A DNA stretch of 64,000 nucleotides, taken from positions 129,855,004-129,919,003 of the forward strand of contig NC_055989.1 in assembly GCF_018446385.1 (NCBI RefSeq). The letters are read 5' to 3'. Shown here one piece after another: positions 45,823-58,433 of this stretch. Every line of letters starts with the position of its first letter. The stretch's first letter is position 1. The notes under the pieces are model-generated. The model searched no databases and had not been told where the DNA came from. It was given only the letters and a program-made list of their open reading frames with translations. Origin of the DNA: Zingiber officinale. Taxonomy: Eukaryota; Streptophyta; Magnoliopsida; Zingiberales; Zingiberaceae. Made by a program: the position numbers and the translations under genes.

Positions 45823-47648
45823 TATTGGCGCCGTCTGTGGGAACTTCGCCTGATTTGGAACGTGAAGATGGATGACGCCGGAAAATTCTGCCATCCTCAT
45901 GGCCTCGGTGGATTTCAACGAACATATCATATTCCCCTCACTTCACGAGTATTCGGGAGTCGAGGAACTGAGTCAGATCCTCTACTGGTCGGCAGGTCAG
46001 TTTTTTCGTTATATTTTCTCATTCGTTCATAGGATCTGACTCAATTCCCCAATCGAAGACTCTCGTGCCGATCGGCCGGGTTTACATTATATTAGAGCCA
46101 CGAGCTCAATGTAGAAGACTCCCGTGCCGATCGACCGGGTTTACATTATATTAGAGCCATGAGCTCTAAAAGTCGAGCGGCGACTATAAACCCTTGAGTC
46201 AGAGACTCCCGAGCCAATCGGTCGAGTTTGAGTTATATTAGAGCTACGGACTCTAGAAGTCGAGAGGTGGCTATAAACCCTAGAAGTCGAGCGACGACTA
46301 TAAACCCTTGAGTCAGAGACTCCTGAGCCGATCGGTCGGGTTTGAGTTATATTAGAGGTACGAGCTCTAGATTCGAGCGGCGACTATAAACCCTAGAAGT
46401 CCAGCGGCGACTATAAACCCTAGAAGTCGAGCGGTGACTATAAACCCTTGAATCAGAGACTCCCGAGCCGATCGGCCGGGTTTGAGTTATATTAGAGCTA
46501 CGGGCTCTAGAAGTCGAGCGGCGACTATAAATCCTAAAAGTCGAGCGACGACTATAAACCCTTGAGTTAGGAACTTCCGAGCCGATCGGCCAAGTTTGAG
46601 TTATATTAGAGCTATGGGCTCTAGAAGTCGAGCGGCGACTATAAACCCTAGAAGTCGAGCGGCGACTATAAACCTTTGTCTCCATCGACAGTCAAGCGAC
46701 GACCTTAAATCCTTGTCTCCATCGACGATCGAGCGGTGACCTTAAATCCGTACCTCACCCATTCGGGGTCGAGCGGTCTTCACTGGTCATAGACCAGCAT
46801 ATCAGATTCCTTATCTCCCCCGTTCGGGGTCGAGCGGTATTCACTGGTCACAGACCAGCATATCAGATCTCCTATCTCCCCCGTTCGGGGTCGAGCAATC
46901 GTCACTGGTCGCTGACCAGCATGTCATATTTCTTATCTCCCCCATTCGGGGTCGAGCGGTCTTCACTAGTCACGGACCATTATATTATATTCCTTATTTC
47001 CCCCGTTCGAGGTCGAGCGGTCTGCACTGGTCACGGAACATATCAGAGCAGCTTATCTCCCCCGTTTGGGGTCAAGCTATCTCCAATGGTCGCGGACAAG
47101 AGTATCTCCACTGGTTTTGGACCAGAATATCTCATAGGCTCTGTGCTCGCTCAGCTCACGACTTTCGTTTCTGTGCGCATGTGATTTCACTGGCTATGCT
47201 CCCGCTCAGTTTTCGAGCTCCACTCCCGTTCGACACTGCCTTGTCGCTCGTCTGGTATTCTCCTGGGCACTCACTTGGCATTCGCCTGATAACTTGCTTG
47301 GCATCTGCTCGACACTATTTCTCACCGCTCGGCATCGCCCACTCGTTCGCTCGGTCTGCTTGGCATCCCACATGTCACTCAGTCAACTATCATTTTACTC
47401 GTCTCTCACTTGACGTTTTCCCGTTCGCTTCGCATCAGTCCGGTTATTGACTTGGTATTATTTCTCATGGTTCACTCAGCATCACTACCATCTCTCGTAC
47501 GCATCATTACTATAACGACCGCTTGCGAGACATTATATGATGGGTTCAACAATTTGACCCTGATATCGAGAGCGATTCAGCTTTCGCGACAGACTAGCTA
47601 GTTAGTCGGACTTGCGCCTCCTTTGACTAGACTTGAAGGAGAGGCTTG
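45823..47648 (+). mobile_element. internal region 1 of the chain, non-coding
   Basis: About 1.83 kb between primer-binding site and a purine-rich tract (GACTTGAAGGAGAGG) just before LTR 2. It contains no gag or pol domain; instead it holds tandem units GAAGTCGAGCGGCGACTATA (46160-46690) and 60-bp units with CCCCCGTTCGGGGTCGAGCG and GTCACGGACCAGCATATCAG (46740-47110). A non-autonomous LTR element. Fossil. Confidence 0.75.
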
Positions 47649-49157
47649 TGATGCAGATGTATCATAGGGCATAAGAGAGATTATAGAGATAGAGAGGGGC
47701 ATTTTTATCATTTGGCTGGTTAGAGTTTTAAGTGAGGAGAAGGCACTGTAGAGAGGGAGGGGGCCTTAGTGCTTTTTCTCCCACCGCCACCTGTTGGAAC
47801 AGGGGTCAACGCCTCCGTTAGAGATCACCGGCACACCGACAGTTCATATCCTTCCAGGTAGCTTCCAGCCGATGCTACGCCGTCGCTACCATCATCCTAC
47901 GCCAGTGCCACTACCTCCTCTTCACGTCGCAGTCGTCGCTGCTCTCTCCTTCATCGCAGGCGTGCCGACGCCACCTTTGCGAGGACGCTGGCCGTCGCTC
48001 CCCTTCTCCTCCTCACGTTGCTGTTGCCATCGGACGGACTCGACACAGCTTCCAAACCACGACCGCCTCACCTCTCTTCAATCCACGACCTTTGCTGGCC
48101 TTATAGCGCCAGTGCCGCTGCCTTCTCCTATCTCCCTCTCCTCTTGTCGGAAAAGGCCTCCTCTGTCGCCGCCCTCGCAACAACGCAGGCTGGGGCCACC
48201 TCGCTGCATCACCTCGCGTCGGCGGCACACAGGCCGCTTCTCCTCTTGCCGGAAGCCTCCTCCGGTGTTGGCTTCTCCGACGCTGCCGCCCTCCGATGCC
48301 ACCTCCAGCAACAACCACCGGCCGACCCATGACCTTCATCGGTGGCATAGCACCATCGTCGCTATTGGCACTCCTATCGCCAAATCCGACCATCCAGCGT
48401 CGTTGCCACGTTCGCTGTGTTTGTTCAACCCTTGATCTGCGCCGTCATACACTTCGGAGGCCGATTCGATATTCGATCTATGTGGGTGTATGATTTTGGT
48501 GATGATCCGGCTCTCGAGCCACTACTGATTCAGCCTTCGGGCTACTGCTATTGCACTCTACCTTTTGTGATATGTGTTCTGCCCTGTGTGCTGTGTTCTG
48601 TCCACTGAGCTACTGTGTTTCGTATAGCTATTATGATTGTGAGTTATTGGTATTGCTCATCCTACGTGTCATGTCCCGGCCTGCGAGCTGTTGTGGTATT
48701 CCGACTCAAGAGCCGTCGTCATATTTCAACCGACATGCCGCCTCTTGAATCCATGCTGCATCGAATTCCATGTCGTCGCCCCCAGATCCGGCTCCTCAAC
48801 TGCCTCATATTCGTCTACTCTTCAGGGTCGCGACGACTCGATTAGCATCGCGATCAGCTCACCCATCCATCCGAGGGCGCTTCCCTGGGCCAGGGTACGT
48901 CACTGTACTCATCATGTATTTATTTTTTTTGTTCTATTATTATTCGGCTGCTTATATATTCATGGGACCTACCTCGAGCATCGGGATACCAGGGACCGGG
49001 GCAACCCGATCGCTGGTTGTAGGTACTGTTGACCAGAGGACTTCTGACGACTTGGTCAACACAGAAGATAGCTCACCATCCGAGTCATGGAGATGCAGTC
49101 AACATTCCAGACACGTCATTCCGACAGTTCCATCTTCTCAGATTCCTGACAGGATCA
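47649..49157 (+). mobile_element. LTR 2 of the chain
   Basis: Starts TGATGCAGATG and ends AGGATCA, 1509 bp, aligned end to end with LTR 1 and LTR 3. It is shared between the two internal regions, acting as 3' LTR of the first and 5' LTR of the second. Confidence 0.8.
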
Positions 49158-50982
49158 TATTCGCGTTGTCTATGGGAACTTCGCCTGATCTGGAACGTGA
49201 AGATGGATGATGCCGAAAAATTCTGCCATCCTCATGGCCTCGGTGGATTTCGACGAACATATCATATTCCCCTCACTCCACGGGTATTCGGGAGTCGAGG
49301 AACTGAGTCAGATCCTCTGCTGGTCGACAGGTCAGTTTTTTCATTATATTTTCTCGTTCGGTCATAGGATCTGACACAATTCCTCAATCGAAGACTCCCG
49401 TGTCAATCGACCGGGTTTACATTATATTATAGCCACGAGTTTAATGTCGAAGACTCCCATGCCGATTAACCGGGTTTACATTATATTAGAGCCACGGGCT
49501 CTAAAAGTCGAGCGGCGACTATAAACCCTTGAGTCAGAAACTCCCGAGCTGATCGATCGAGTTTGAGTTATATTAGAGTTACGGGCTCTAGAAGTCGAGC
49601 GGCGACTATAAATCCTAGAAGTCGAGCGGCGACTATAAACCCTTGAGTCAGAGATTCCTGAGTCGATCAACCGGGTTGAGTTATATTAGAGGTACGAGCT
49701 CTATAAATTGAGCGTTGACTATAAACCCAAGAAGTCCAACGGCGACTATAAACCCTAGAAGTCGATCGGCGATTATAAACCCTTGAGTCTGAGACTCCTG
49801 AGCCGATCGACCGGGTTTGAGTTATATTAGAGCTACCGGCTCTAGAAGTCGAGCGACGACTATAAATCCTAGAAGTCGAGCAACGACTATAAACCCTTGA
49901 GTCAGAGACTCCCGAGTTGATCGGTCGGGTTTGAGTTATATTAGAGCTACAGGCTCTAAGTTGAGCGGCGATTATAAACCCTAGAAGTCGAGCGACGACT
50001 ATAAACCCTTGTCTCCACCGACGGTCGAGCGACGACCTTAAACCCTTGTCTCCACCGACGATCGAGCGGAGACCTTAAACCCGTATCTCCCCCGTTCGGG
50101 GTCAAGCGGTCTTCACTGGTCACGGACCAGCATATCAGATTCCTTATCTCCCCTATTCGGGGTCGAGCGGTGTTCACTGATCACGGACCAGCATATCAGA
50201 TCTCCTATCTCCCCCGTTCGGGGTCGAGCGATCGTCACTGGTCTCAGACCAACATGTCATATTTCCTATCTCCCCCGTTCGGGGTCGAGCGGTTTTCACT
50301 GGTCACGGACCAGCATATTGTATTCCTTATCTCCCCCGTTCGGGGTTGAGCGGTCTTCGCTGGTCACGGAGCATATCAGAGCAGCTTATCTCCCTCGTTC
50401 GGGGTCGAGCTATCTCCAACGGTCGCGAACAAGAGTATCTTCACTGGTTTCGGACCAGAATATCTCATAGGCTCTGTGCCTGCTTAGCTCACAACTTTCA
50501 TTTCTGTGCGCATGTGATTTCACGGGCTATGCTTCCGCTAAGTTTTCGAGCTCCACTCCCATTCGACACTGCCTTGTCGCTCGTTCGGTATTCTCCCAGG
50601 TACTCACTTGGCGTTCGCTCGATAGCTTGCTTGGCATCTGCTCGGCACTATTTTTCACCGCTCGACATCACCCACTCGTTCGCTCGGTCTGCTCGGCATC
50701 CCGCGTGTCACTCAGTCAACTATCATTTTGCTCGTCGCTCACTTGACGTTTTCCCATTCACTCTGCATCAGTCCGGTTATTGACTCGGTATTATTTCTCG
50801 TGGTTCGCTTGGCATCACTACCATCTCTCGTACGACATCATTACTATAGCGACCGCTTGCTAGACATTATACGATGGGTTCAACGATTTGACCCTGATAT
50901 TGAGAGTGATTCAGCTTTCGCGACAGACTATCTAGTCAGTCGGGCTTGCGCCTCCTTCGACTAGACTTGAAGGAGAGACTTG
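49158..50982 (+). mobile_element. internal region 2 of the chain, non-coding
   Basis: 1.83 kb, collinear with internal region 1, with the same two minisatellite blocks (49500-50010 and 50080-50420) and the same purine tract before LTR 3. No protein domains. Confidence 0.75.
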
Positions 50983-52486
50983 TGATGCAGATGTATCATA
51001 GGGCATAAGAGAGATTATAGAGATGGAGAGGGGCATTTTTGTCATTCAGCTGGTTAGGGCTTTAAGTGAGGTGAAGTCACTGTAGAGAGGGAGGGGGCCT
51101 TGGTGCTTTTTCTCCCGCCGCCACCTGCTGGAACATGGGTCAACACCTCCGCCAGAGATCGCCGGCACACCGATAGTTCATATCCTTCCAGGTAGCTCCC
51201 AATCGACACTACGCGATCGCTGCCATCAACCTATGCACGCGCCACTACCTCCTCTTCACGTCCGAGTCAGAGTCGCTCTCTCCTTCATCGCCGGCGTGCC
51301 GATGCCGCCTTCGCGAGGACGCCGACCATTGTTCCCCTTCTCCTCCTCACGTTGCTGTTGCCATCGGACGGACTCAACACAGCTTCCAAACCGCGACCGC
51401 CTCACCTCTCTTCGATCCATGACCTTTGCCGACCTTATAGCGCCAGTGCCGCTACCTTCTCCTATCTCCCACTCCTCTTGCCGCAAATGGCCTCCTCTAA
51501 CGCCGCCCTCGCAACAACGCAGGCTGGGGCCACCTCGCTGCATCACCTCACGTCGGCGGCACACAGGACGCTTCTCCTCTCGCCGGAAGCCTCCTCCGGC
51601 GTTGGCTTCCTCTGGCACTGCCGCCCTCCGATGCCACCTCCAGCGACAGCCACCAGCCGACCCATGGCCTTCGTCGGTGGCACAGCGCCATCGTCACTAT
51701 TGGCACTCCTATCGCCAAATCTGACCATCCAACGCCACTGCCACGCTCGCGGCGCTTGTTCAGCCCTAGTTCCGCACTGTCATACACTTTGGACGTCGAT
51801 TTAATATTCGATCTATGTCGGCGTATGATTTTTGGCGATGATCTGGCTCTCGAGCCACCGCTGATACGACCTTCAGGCTACTGCTATTGCACTTTACCAT
51901 TGTAATATGTGTTCTGCCCTGTGTGTTATGTTCCTGCCACCGAGCTGTTGTGTTTCATATCGCTATTATGATTGTGAGTTACTGGTATTGTCCGGCCTGC
52001 GTGCTGTGTCCCGGCCTGCGAGCCGCTGTGGTATTCCGGTTCAGGAGTCGTTGTCATATTTCGATCGACATGCCGCCTCTTGGATCCATGCTGCATCGAA
52101 TTCGATGTCGTCGCCCCCAGATCCGGCTCCTCAGCTGCCTCACATTCGTCTACTCTTCAGGGCTGCGACGACTCAATAAACATTGCAACCAGCTCACCGA
52201 TCCATCCGAGGGCGTTCTCCGGGGCCAGGGTACGTTACTCATCCTGTATTTATTTCGTTGTTCTACTATTATTCGGCTGCTTATATATTCATGGGACATG
52301 TCTCGAGCATCGGGGTACTAGGGACCGGGACAACCCGGTCGCTGGCTGCAGGTATTGTTGACCAGAGGACTTTTGATGACTTGGTCAACATAGAAGACAG
52401 CTCACCATCCGGGTCATGGAGATGTGGTCAACATTCCAGACACGTCATTCCGTCAGCTCCGTCTTCTCAGATTCCCGACAAGATCA
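50983..52486 (+). mobile_element. LTR 3 of the chain
   Basis: Starts TGATGCAGATG and ends AAGATCA, 1504 bp. The flank after it (TCATG) does not match the 5 bp before LTR 1 (GCAGG), so the outer target-site duplication is not visible; the chain may have been formed or trimmed by recombination. Confidence 0.8.
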
Positions 52487-52948
52487 TCATGGATCCCTTC
52501 CTTGACTTGATACTAACGTTATTTATTTTGTAGAGTGAAACATGGTCTATAATTAATCAGTGCAGCATTCATATTCCTAGTTATATATAAATCTATATTA
52601 TATAGATGATTTTTAATGTTAAAATGAATATGAGTGGATTAGACATGTGTTAATATAATGGTTAAGTATTTTTTTTAAAAATATTTTTCTTTTTTTTTTT
52701 TAAGAAAAAGATGACATATATATTAACGAGGATACCACCTGACAAACAGTGTTAACTGAGTCTTGCTGCAATCTCCCGTCACCGATCGATCTCCGGTTGG
52801 ATGAAACTTCTGTTAATGGTGGTGATTTTTGTGGAGGTCTGTTTGGAAGCCGTGGAATATGAATAATATGCATCTCAGTCGAGATTGATTCCTTGACGGT
52901 AGTTTTGTCCGACGGAGTTGTCGCCGGAGGTATGATCGCCCAGTGCGT
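52487..52948. other. AT-rich DNA downstream of the IDD gene
   Basis: Likely contains the 3' UTR of the minus-strand IDD gene at its right end. Nothing else seen. Confidence 0.5.
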
Positions 52949-55281
52949 TCAAGGTGCCGCCGACGCGAGGAAGTTCCTTGTGCTCAATTTCTCCTTCTCC
53001 ACGTCGTCCGGTTGCATTGCCAGGCGGAACCCGCCAGCAGCCATTAGATGGTCGGAGGAGAACTCGCCGCCGCCCAGCGAATTCATGGTCTTTTGGTACT
53101 GCCTCTCATTGCTTCTGAGGGATCCACCACCGATACCACCGGTGAAGCTGGACGTGGCGCCCAATTGGGCAGCCTTCCGGAGCGTCACGGTGGCCGACGA
53201 CTGCGGCAAAGACGGGCCGGGGTCGTAGAGCGATGGCGTCATCGACATGTTGGAGCCGGCGATTGCTTGGTGGCCCATTAGCTCGCTGGCGAGGAGTAAT
53301 GGCATGGCGGTGGCGTCGTTGCCTCCTCCCGGCGCCGGTCCCACGAGATGGCCGCCGCCACTCTGATCTTCCTCATTCTTGCCGGCGGTCGGGAAGAAAT
53401 TGAGGTTCTTGTTGAAATAATTATTCCCGGACGACGACGAGGCGCCGAAGCCAAATTGGGCGCCTTCGAGCAACGGAGGAGGATCCTCGAAGTTGAATCC
53501 ATGGAGATCATCGTACCTGCCTTCGCCGGCGAGGTATGGTTGACCATGGGAAGAGCGCGGGAGTGGCCGGAAGGAGGCGGTGTCGAGATGAGGGACGTCG
53601 ACGTTGAATGATTGCTCGTGGGTATTGGTGCTACCTCCGGCGGCCGGGAGATGGGAGTTGAACTGCGGGAGGCCGAGGTAGCTTACGCCTTTGTTTGCGT
53701 ACAAGTGGCCGCTGATGGCGGCGCCGCTCATTCCGGTCGCTGGAGGAAGCCTCGCGTTTTCTTGCGCCAGTGCATCGCAGAAGGCTCTGTGGGTGATGTA
53801 GCTGTCTCTCCTGCAGTAGTACTGTATTCATCAAACGAAATGCATAATCATGCAAACAAAATACATATCCTTCATTACACATGCAAAATTATGTGAATTT
53901 TAAAACACAAAATGTTAAACTTAAGTATATCATATCTTAATGTTTCTAGGTGTTATCAAAATCCAATATTTAAATATCATATTTTAATCTATATACAACA
54001 CAAACTCGAAGCTGAAAACTGTCATCAGTCTTTGCTCACTACTTGTTTGATAATGTATAAAGGGAATAATGACAAATAGCATGGCGCCAATATAAGGATA
54101 AAGCATCAATTACTTGACAATATTCCCTGTCCTTGTGAGAATATGTCAGAAAATGAAAACACCTTGTTTGGTGACGTGTGAGGTTTAGGGATAGGATTAA
54201 TCTACGTACCAATGCACATTATACTCCATATAATGTTCCTCGTCCGGATGACAATATGTTAGAAAGTAGATATAAAATTATGTAGAAAATATTATATGCT
54301 TGCGGATATTATAGAATACCAACAATTGCATGCGGATATACAGAGAGAGAGAGATATCGTTGTGAATCGGTGAGGAGCTGAGAGGCCACAGTTGTCTCCA
54401 AACGCAAGGCAACAAATTAACCTGTTTAATCTTCTTCCTTCATGTCGCCACGTGAACTCGATCGAATAAGAGAGAGAGAGAGGGAGATGATTCACGAGTG
54501 AGCACTTGCCCACTTTGCAGATGTGTCTTTGTTAACCCTAGACGTCATGCAGCGAAGCTAAAGAGATGAAGGTAAAACAGTTGCAGCAATATAATGGATG
54601 GAATGGAAGTAGTACTGAGGGGTGGACCTGGAGAAGAGGATGCCGCAGTGGCAGCGATACTCGCGGGTGCCGCAGATCTTGGCGTGGGCCTTCCAGTCCG
54701 ACAGCACGGCGTAACGCCTGGAGCACTGGTCGCATTTCCACCTCTTCTCGCCGTGCTTGCGGCAGTAGTGCTTCTTGACGCCGGTGAGGTCGCCGAGGGC
54801 TCGGGAGGGGTCGTGGTGGGCGCACGTCGGCTCAGGGCAGAGGTACACGCGCCGCCGCTCGTCCGGGCTCTTCCGCTTCAGATTCCACGGCAGGTTGTGG
54901 CCGCGCCGGTGGAGCTGCAGGTTCTGCTCCCGCTGGAACCCCTTGCCGCACACTTGGCAGACGAAGCGGCTGGTCGCCAGTAGGGTTTTGGGCGACAATG
55001 CGATCACCTCCGCGCCGGGATCTGCGAATGAATTTAATTTTCTCGGTTTCAAGGGATGTCGTTGTGGAATTCTAGAAGTAGATCTGTCAAAAAGATCATC
55101 TTATTTGTTTCGATCGAAATCAAAATTCAAGAGAAGAGTTGAGGAGGAGCTTGCTTGGGTTTCCAGGGAGGTTCCTCTTCTTCTTGGGAGGAGCAGCGGA
55201 CTGTGAAACAGCCGCTGACGGCGGGCCTGGCTGTTGCTGCGGCGGCGACGGCGGTGACGACGAAAAGGCCGGTGCTTTCAT
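52949..55281 (-). CDS. INDETERMINATE DOMAIN (IDD) C2H2 zinc-finger transcription factor
   Basis: Nuclear plant-specific transcription factor; relatives such as JACKDAW, MAGPIE and maize ID1 work in root patterning, gibberellin signalling or flowering. Three coding exons on the minus strand: 55155-55281, 54628-55021 and 52949-53810, in phase, 460 residues. Visible: basic [10 protein letters not shown] (33-42, nuclear signal), [15 protein letters not shown]2H2 finger 1 [11 protein letters not shown]...HRRGH (62-84), a second finger [19 protein letters not shown], then two C2HC fingers ([20 protein letters not shown] and [20 protein letters not shown]). The long last exon is Gly/Ser/Asn-rich with [16 protein letters not shown], matching the MSATALLQKAAQMG motif, and [11 protein letters not shown] near the end, a weak form of TRDFLG. 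Intron 1 starts with GC. The start at 55279-55281 follows an in-frame TAG. Which IDD subgroup is not decided. Confidence 0.93.
53811..54627 (-). other. intron 2 of the IDD gene
   Basis: 817-nt GT-AG intron placed at the family's usual site, within the last finger (LFSR/RDSY). It contains short GA repeats near 54340 and 54472 and no other feature. Confidence 0.8.
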
Positions 55282-55734
55282 CTAGCTCGATTTGTAGCTT
55301 TCTCTCTCACAATTGCTTCGTTTGGCTTCTGGCGAAGGAAATCAGACAGAGAGGAGACCACCGATCACTGGCCGCCGCCATGAAACCATCAGCTCCAATT
55401 TTGTTGTTGGCTTGCCAAAAGTCTTCCATAAACCTCAAGATCTAACTCAACAAAACCTCTAAAGCTAAAGAACAAACGAACTCAGCTGGCAAAAACCAAC
55501 CAACCAAACAAAAAGGTCTAGAGAACAGAAAGGAGAGGGTTTGCACTCCTTTCTTCCTCTACACCCCTTTGTTCTATCTGTAATTTCTGCTGTCCCTGCC
55601 AGTTGAAGGAGGGGCAGGAGTAGGGCTCGGTTTGCGATGTCAGTGAGTTACTCATCATGCTTTTCTTTCTCCCATGAATCATTATTCTCTGCTTTTCTGC
55701 TCCACTTTTCCCCTCCTCTTATTCCTCACTCACC
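55282..55734 (-). promoter_or_regulatory. leader/promoter side of the IDD gene
   Basis: Upstream DNA of the minus-strand IDD gene. TAG in frame precedes the start codon. No distinct promoter element recognised; CT/GA-rich stretches occur around 55540-55700. Confidence 0.4.
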
Positions 55735-56005
55735 TCACTCTGTAGCAAAAGGTGAAACCCTCGCCCCCAGGTTCCTCACCCACCTCACGCTGCAAAAGGC
55801 GGGTTCCGCCGCCCAGCGGCCCCCTACGCCTGCCCCATGGTATTGTAGGAGGAAGGTAAATCAGGGTGAATGCTGGGTTGGCAAGTTGATGGTTGTTCGA
55901 GGCTTTAAGCCAGCAGACGGGGATATTATCCCACATTACAACTGGCGACACTCGAACCGTCGCTCCATGCTGCAAGCATACCACCAACTTATCAACTGAT
56001 CCAGC
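55735..56005 (-). repeat. SINE (tRNA-derived, Au-like) in minus orientation
   Basis: On the minus strand, TGGATCAGTTGATAAGTTGG carries an A-box-like TGATAAGTTGG, and GGTTCGAGTGTC follows about 35 bp later as B box. The downstream part has CAATACCATGGGGCAGG and GGGGGCCGCTGGGCGGC, as I recall from Au-type plant SINEs. Target-site duplications were not resolved. Lies about 450-720 bp upstream of the IDD start. Confidence 0.55.
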
Positions 56006-56384
56006 CACAATTGAACAGAGAGAGAGAGAGAGAGAGAGGTGTTGCTGTTGATGGTGTCCGGAGCAAGCAAGTGTGTCATTATGTGGCAGGCACTGCTGAC
56101 CCTGGTAAAACCCTAAAACCAGTCCTCTGTTGGCATTTCATGCAGACAAAAACTCAACCTCTCTGATCCGAACCCTCAGTTTGAGGCACACTAGTGATGA
56201 TCTCTTGCATGATCACTGGCTTGAATGGACAAAGCACTGTAAGCACATGCATGGTCTGCTCGAATCTGTTGCTGTATATCTATGGAGGTTTTGATCATTC
56301 ATGGCAGCTACCTGTGGAATGGAATACTTACTGTCTTCATGATTCGAGGGCTCACCAATACTTCAAACGACTGTCGCATGGCCT

Positions 56385-56387
<3 letters not shown>

Positions 56388-56431
<44 letters not shown>
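56388..56431. repeat. (AT)n microsatellite
   Basis: About 44 bp of uninterrupted AT. A (GA)n run of about 20 bp is at 56017-56037. Confidence 0.9.
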
Positions 56432-56434
<3 letters not shown>

Positions 56435-56468
56435 GCTCGTTACAAGGCTAGCTAGTTTATTAGGAAAA

Positions 56469-57414
56469 TGATCATGTCTGAAAATAGAGAAGATGTCTGA
56501 CTAGGAAGATGACTCTAATGTTGACTGTTTGAAGACTTTGATTAAGCAAAAAGTGACTCCGAGTGGTCCTGCGCGTCAAAAAGAGCGTTAGTGATCGATC
56601 AGACCATGAAAGGGGTCTCCGGTGTAGGCCTTCCGATGCTCAAATAAGTGATCGAGTCGAATAGATGAACAGTAGGATGAATAGTAGCTATGAGCATGTA
56701 AAATTAAGTAGTATTGCATGCGTACTTCTGCCTATAAATGGAGACCATTTTTATAGTGTTACTGTTTATTTGTGCATGAATCTCAAAGCATTTCCAAAAA
56801 AGAACAGACCATAAAGATGCTCTGACATCTTTATCAAAATAGACTCACAATCTCTGTGATTGACAGAGAGGAAACTTCTAATGTACATGTTGTATGCAGA
56901 TCCGTGGCATAAGAGGTCAAAAAGGAATATGAGGCCGTTGAGTTGAGGGGCCTACAATATGCTTACATAGCAAGCCAACTAAGTTCCTCCTATGATCCGA
57001 TCGATAATCACTTGTAAGGGTAAGTCTATCAGGTTTATAGAGTGTTGTCAGGGACTCATCCCTCACTCAACCTGTCTGTTTAGCCAAAGAGTTTAATCGG
57101 ACCAAGCATCCATTCTGCCCGATTGGATTATAGTTCCGATCGATTGAACTACTCGACCAAACTAGTTGATCGTCTATCTTCAAGTGGTAGAAGAGTCTTG
57201 GATTTGGAGAGTGTTGACTTAGTCTTGAGTTATTCATCAATATTGAGGGATTCAGCGTTCGACCGACCTAATGGTCCGGCTGGATAACCTCTTGACCGTG
57301 ACGATTAACTGTGGTGGCTTCAAGGGTTGTCTCTTTCTTAATTTTGACCGTCATATTATCTGGCCTCCTGAATTTTGACCTGACTTAGAGGGTCCCATCT
57401 CAATCACCATATTA
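56469..57414 (+). mobile_element. probable solo LTR related to 15194-16268
   Basis: Starts TGATCATGTCTGAAA, matching the start of the solo LTR at 15194 (TGATCATGTC), and ends near CACCATATTA, similar to the other's CACCGTATCA. It contains a TATA-like CTATAAATGG at about 56733. Flanks GAAAA and GGGAA do not give a clear duplication. No coding region. Older than its relative. Confidence 0.55.
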
Positions 57415-57644
57415 GGGAATATAATTCAAAAGGAAGGATTAGAAGGCATTTAGGACATGTATAATGGGGATCTTTTTAGGAACATAGAAGTATAAGAAAA
57501 AGAGTTTGTTAGTAGATTAGGTTTGACACTAATTATAGTGCATTTCTTGCTTGTGTGGTTTAAGTTAATGAAGATACTTACAGTTGAGCTAAATGAAAAT
57601 ACTTATAGAATTTATAAGTAAATGAAAGTACTTATGGATAGGAC

Positions 57645-57885
57645 TCTACGTAAACAAGCCAAGTTGAATAAAATTTTGTAATATTCAAATTTATTTGATA
57701 AAATAATTGAGTCAAGTTAAGTCAAGCCTAAAATAAATTAAATTGTTGAAATGATTTGTTCAAACTTAATTTGATTTTTTTTAATGAACTTTAGCTTAAT
57801 TCGTTTAGATATTATCAAGCTCTCAATTTAAACTTATTTAATTATTTTAAACTTTTACATTTTATAAGCTTATTTGATTAATCTG
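57645..57885. mobile_element. decayed fragment of the hAT-type element family
   Basis: Matches the first third of 6849-7584, for example CAAATTTATTTGATAAAATAATT and GTTTAGATATTATCAAGCTC, with many changes and no terminal repeat at either end. Confidence 0.6.
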
Positions 57886-58433
57886 CGACACAACTAGTGT
57901 TGCTCCTAAAGAAACATTACATCTGTTCATGGTACCCCAACCAACTTGTACAAGTCTGTGACACGAGTACTCTCAATGAGAAGAAATGAATTAAGCATGT
58001 AGAATCATACGTTCTCCTAGGTTTTCTCTAATTAGTCATAACTAAAGACTTCGATCAACCGAGTCTAAACTTGCTAATCTATACACATAATTTTTTTTCC
58101 TCAATTTCTTAGATGTTCGCTTGAGTATAAAACCTAATACTACACTTTTGGTTTGTTAGCAAGCGTTAACCAATAATCTTATTTTTCCAATTTAATTTTC
58201 ATTTTTTTTAGCGGTTAAGTTTGAATATAGGGATGACCAAGTTTGGAGGGAAATTTAGAAAAGTAAACAGATGAATTAAAATATAAAGAAGAACAGAAAA
58301 AATGTTTTTTTAATTACGTTTTTAATCTTATAAAAGTTAATATTGGAGAAAAAGTAAGAAATTAATAGTTTTATACTTTTATAAAGCAAAAAAACAAAAA
58401 TAGGCTCACTTATAATAGAATACTTACTGCTAT
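57886..58433. other. AT-rich intergenic DNA
   Basis: No gene or repeat end recognised. Confidence 0.5.

Noticed and set aside
44399-45875. Long overlapping open frames (up to 203 codons) in GC-rich DNA
   Set aside because: They lie wholly inside LTR 1 and recur with different lengths in LTR 2 and LTR 3, in several frames at once, with no conserved protein.
46160-46690. Regularly spaced repeats resembling a CRISPR array
   Set aside because: Unit spacing and sequence vary, spacers are themselves related, and the context is a plant retroelement; this is a minisatellite.
53048-53611. Plus-strand open frames over the IDD last exon
   Set aside because: Antisense shadows of the GC-rich IDD exon.
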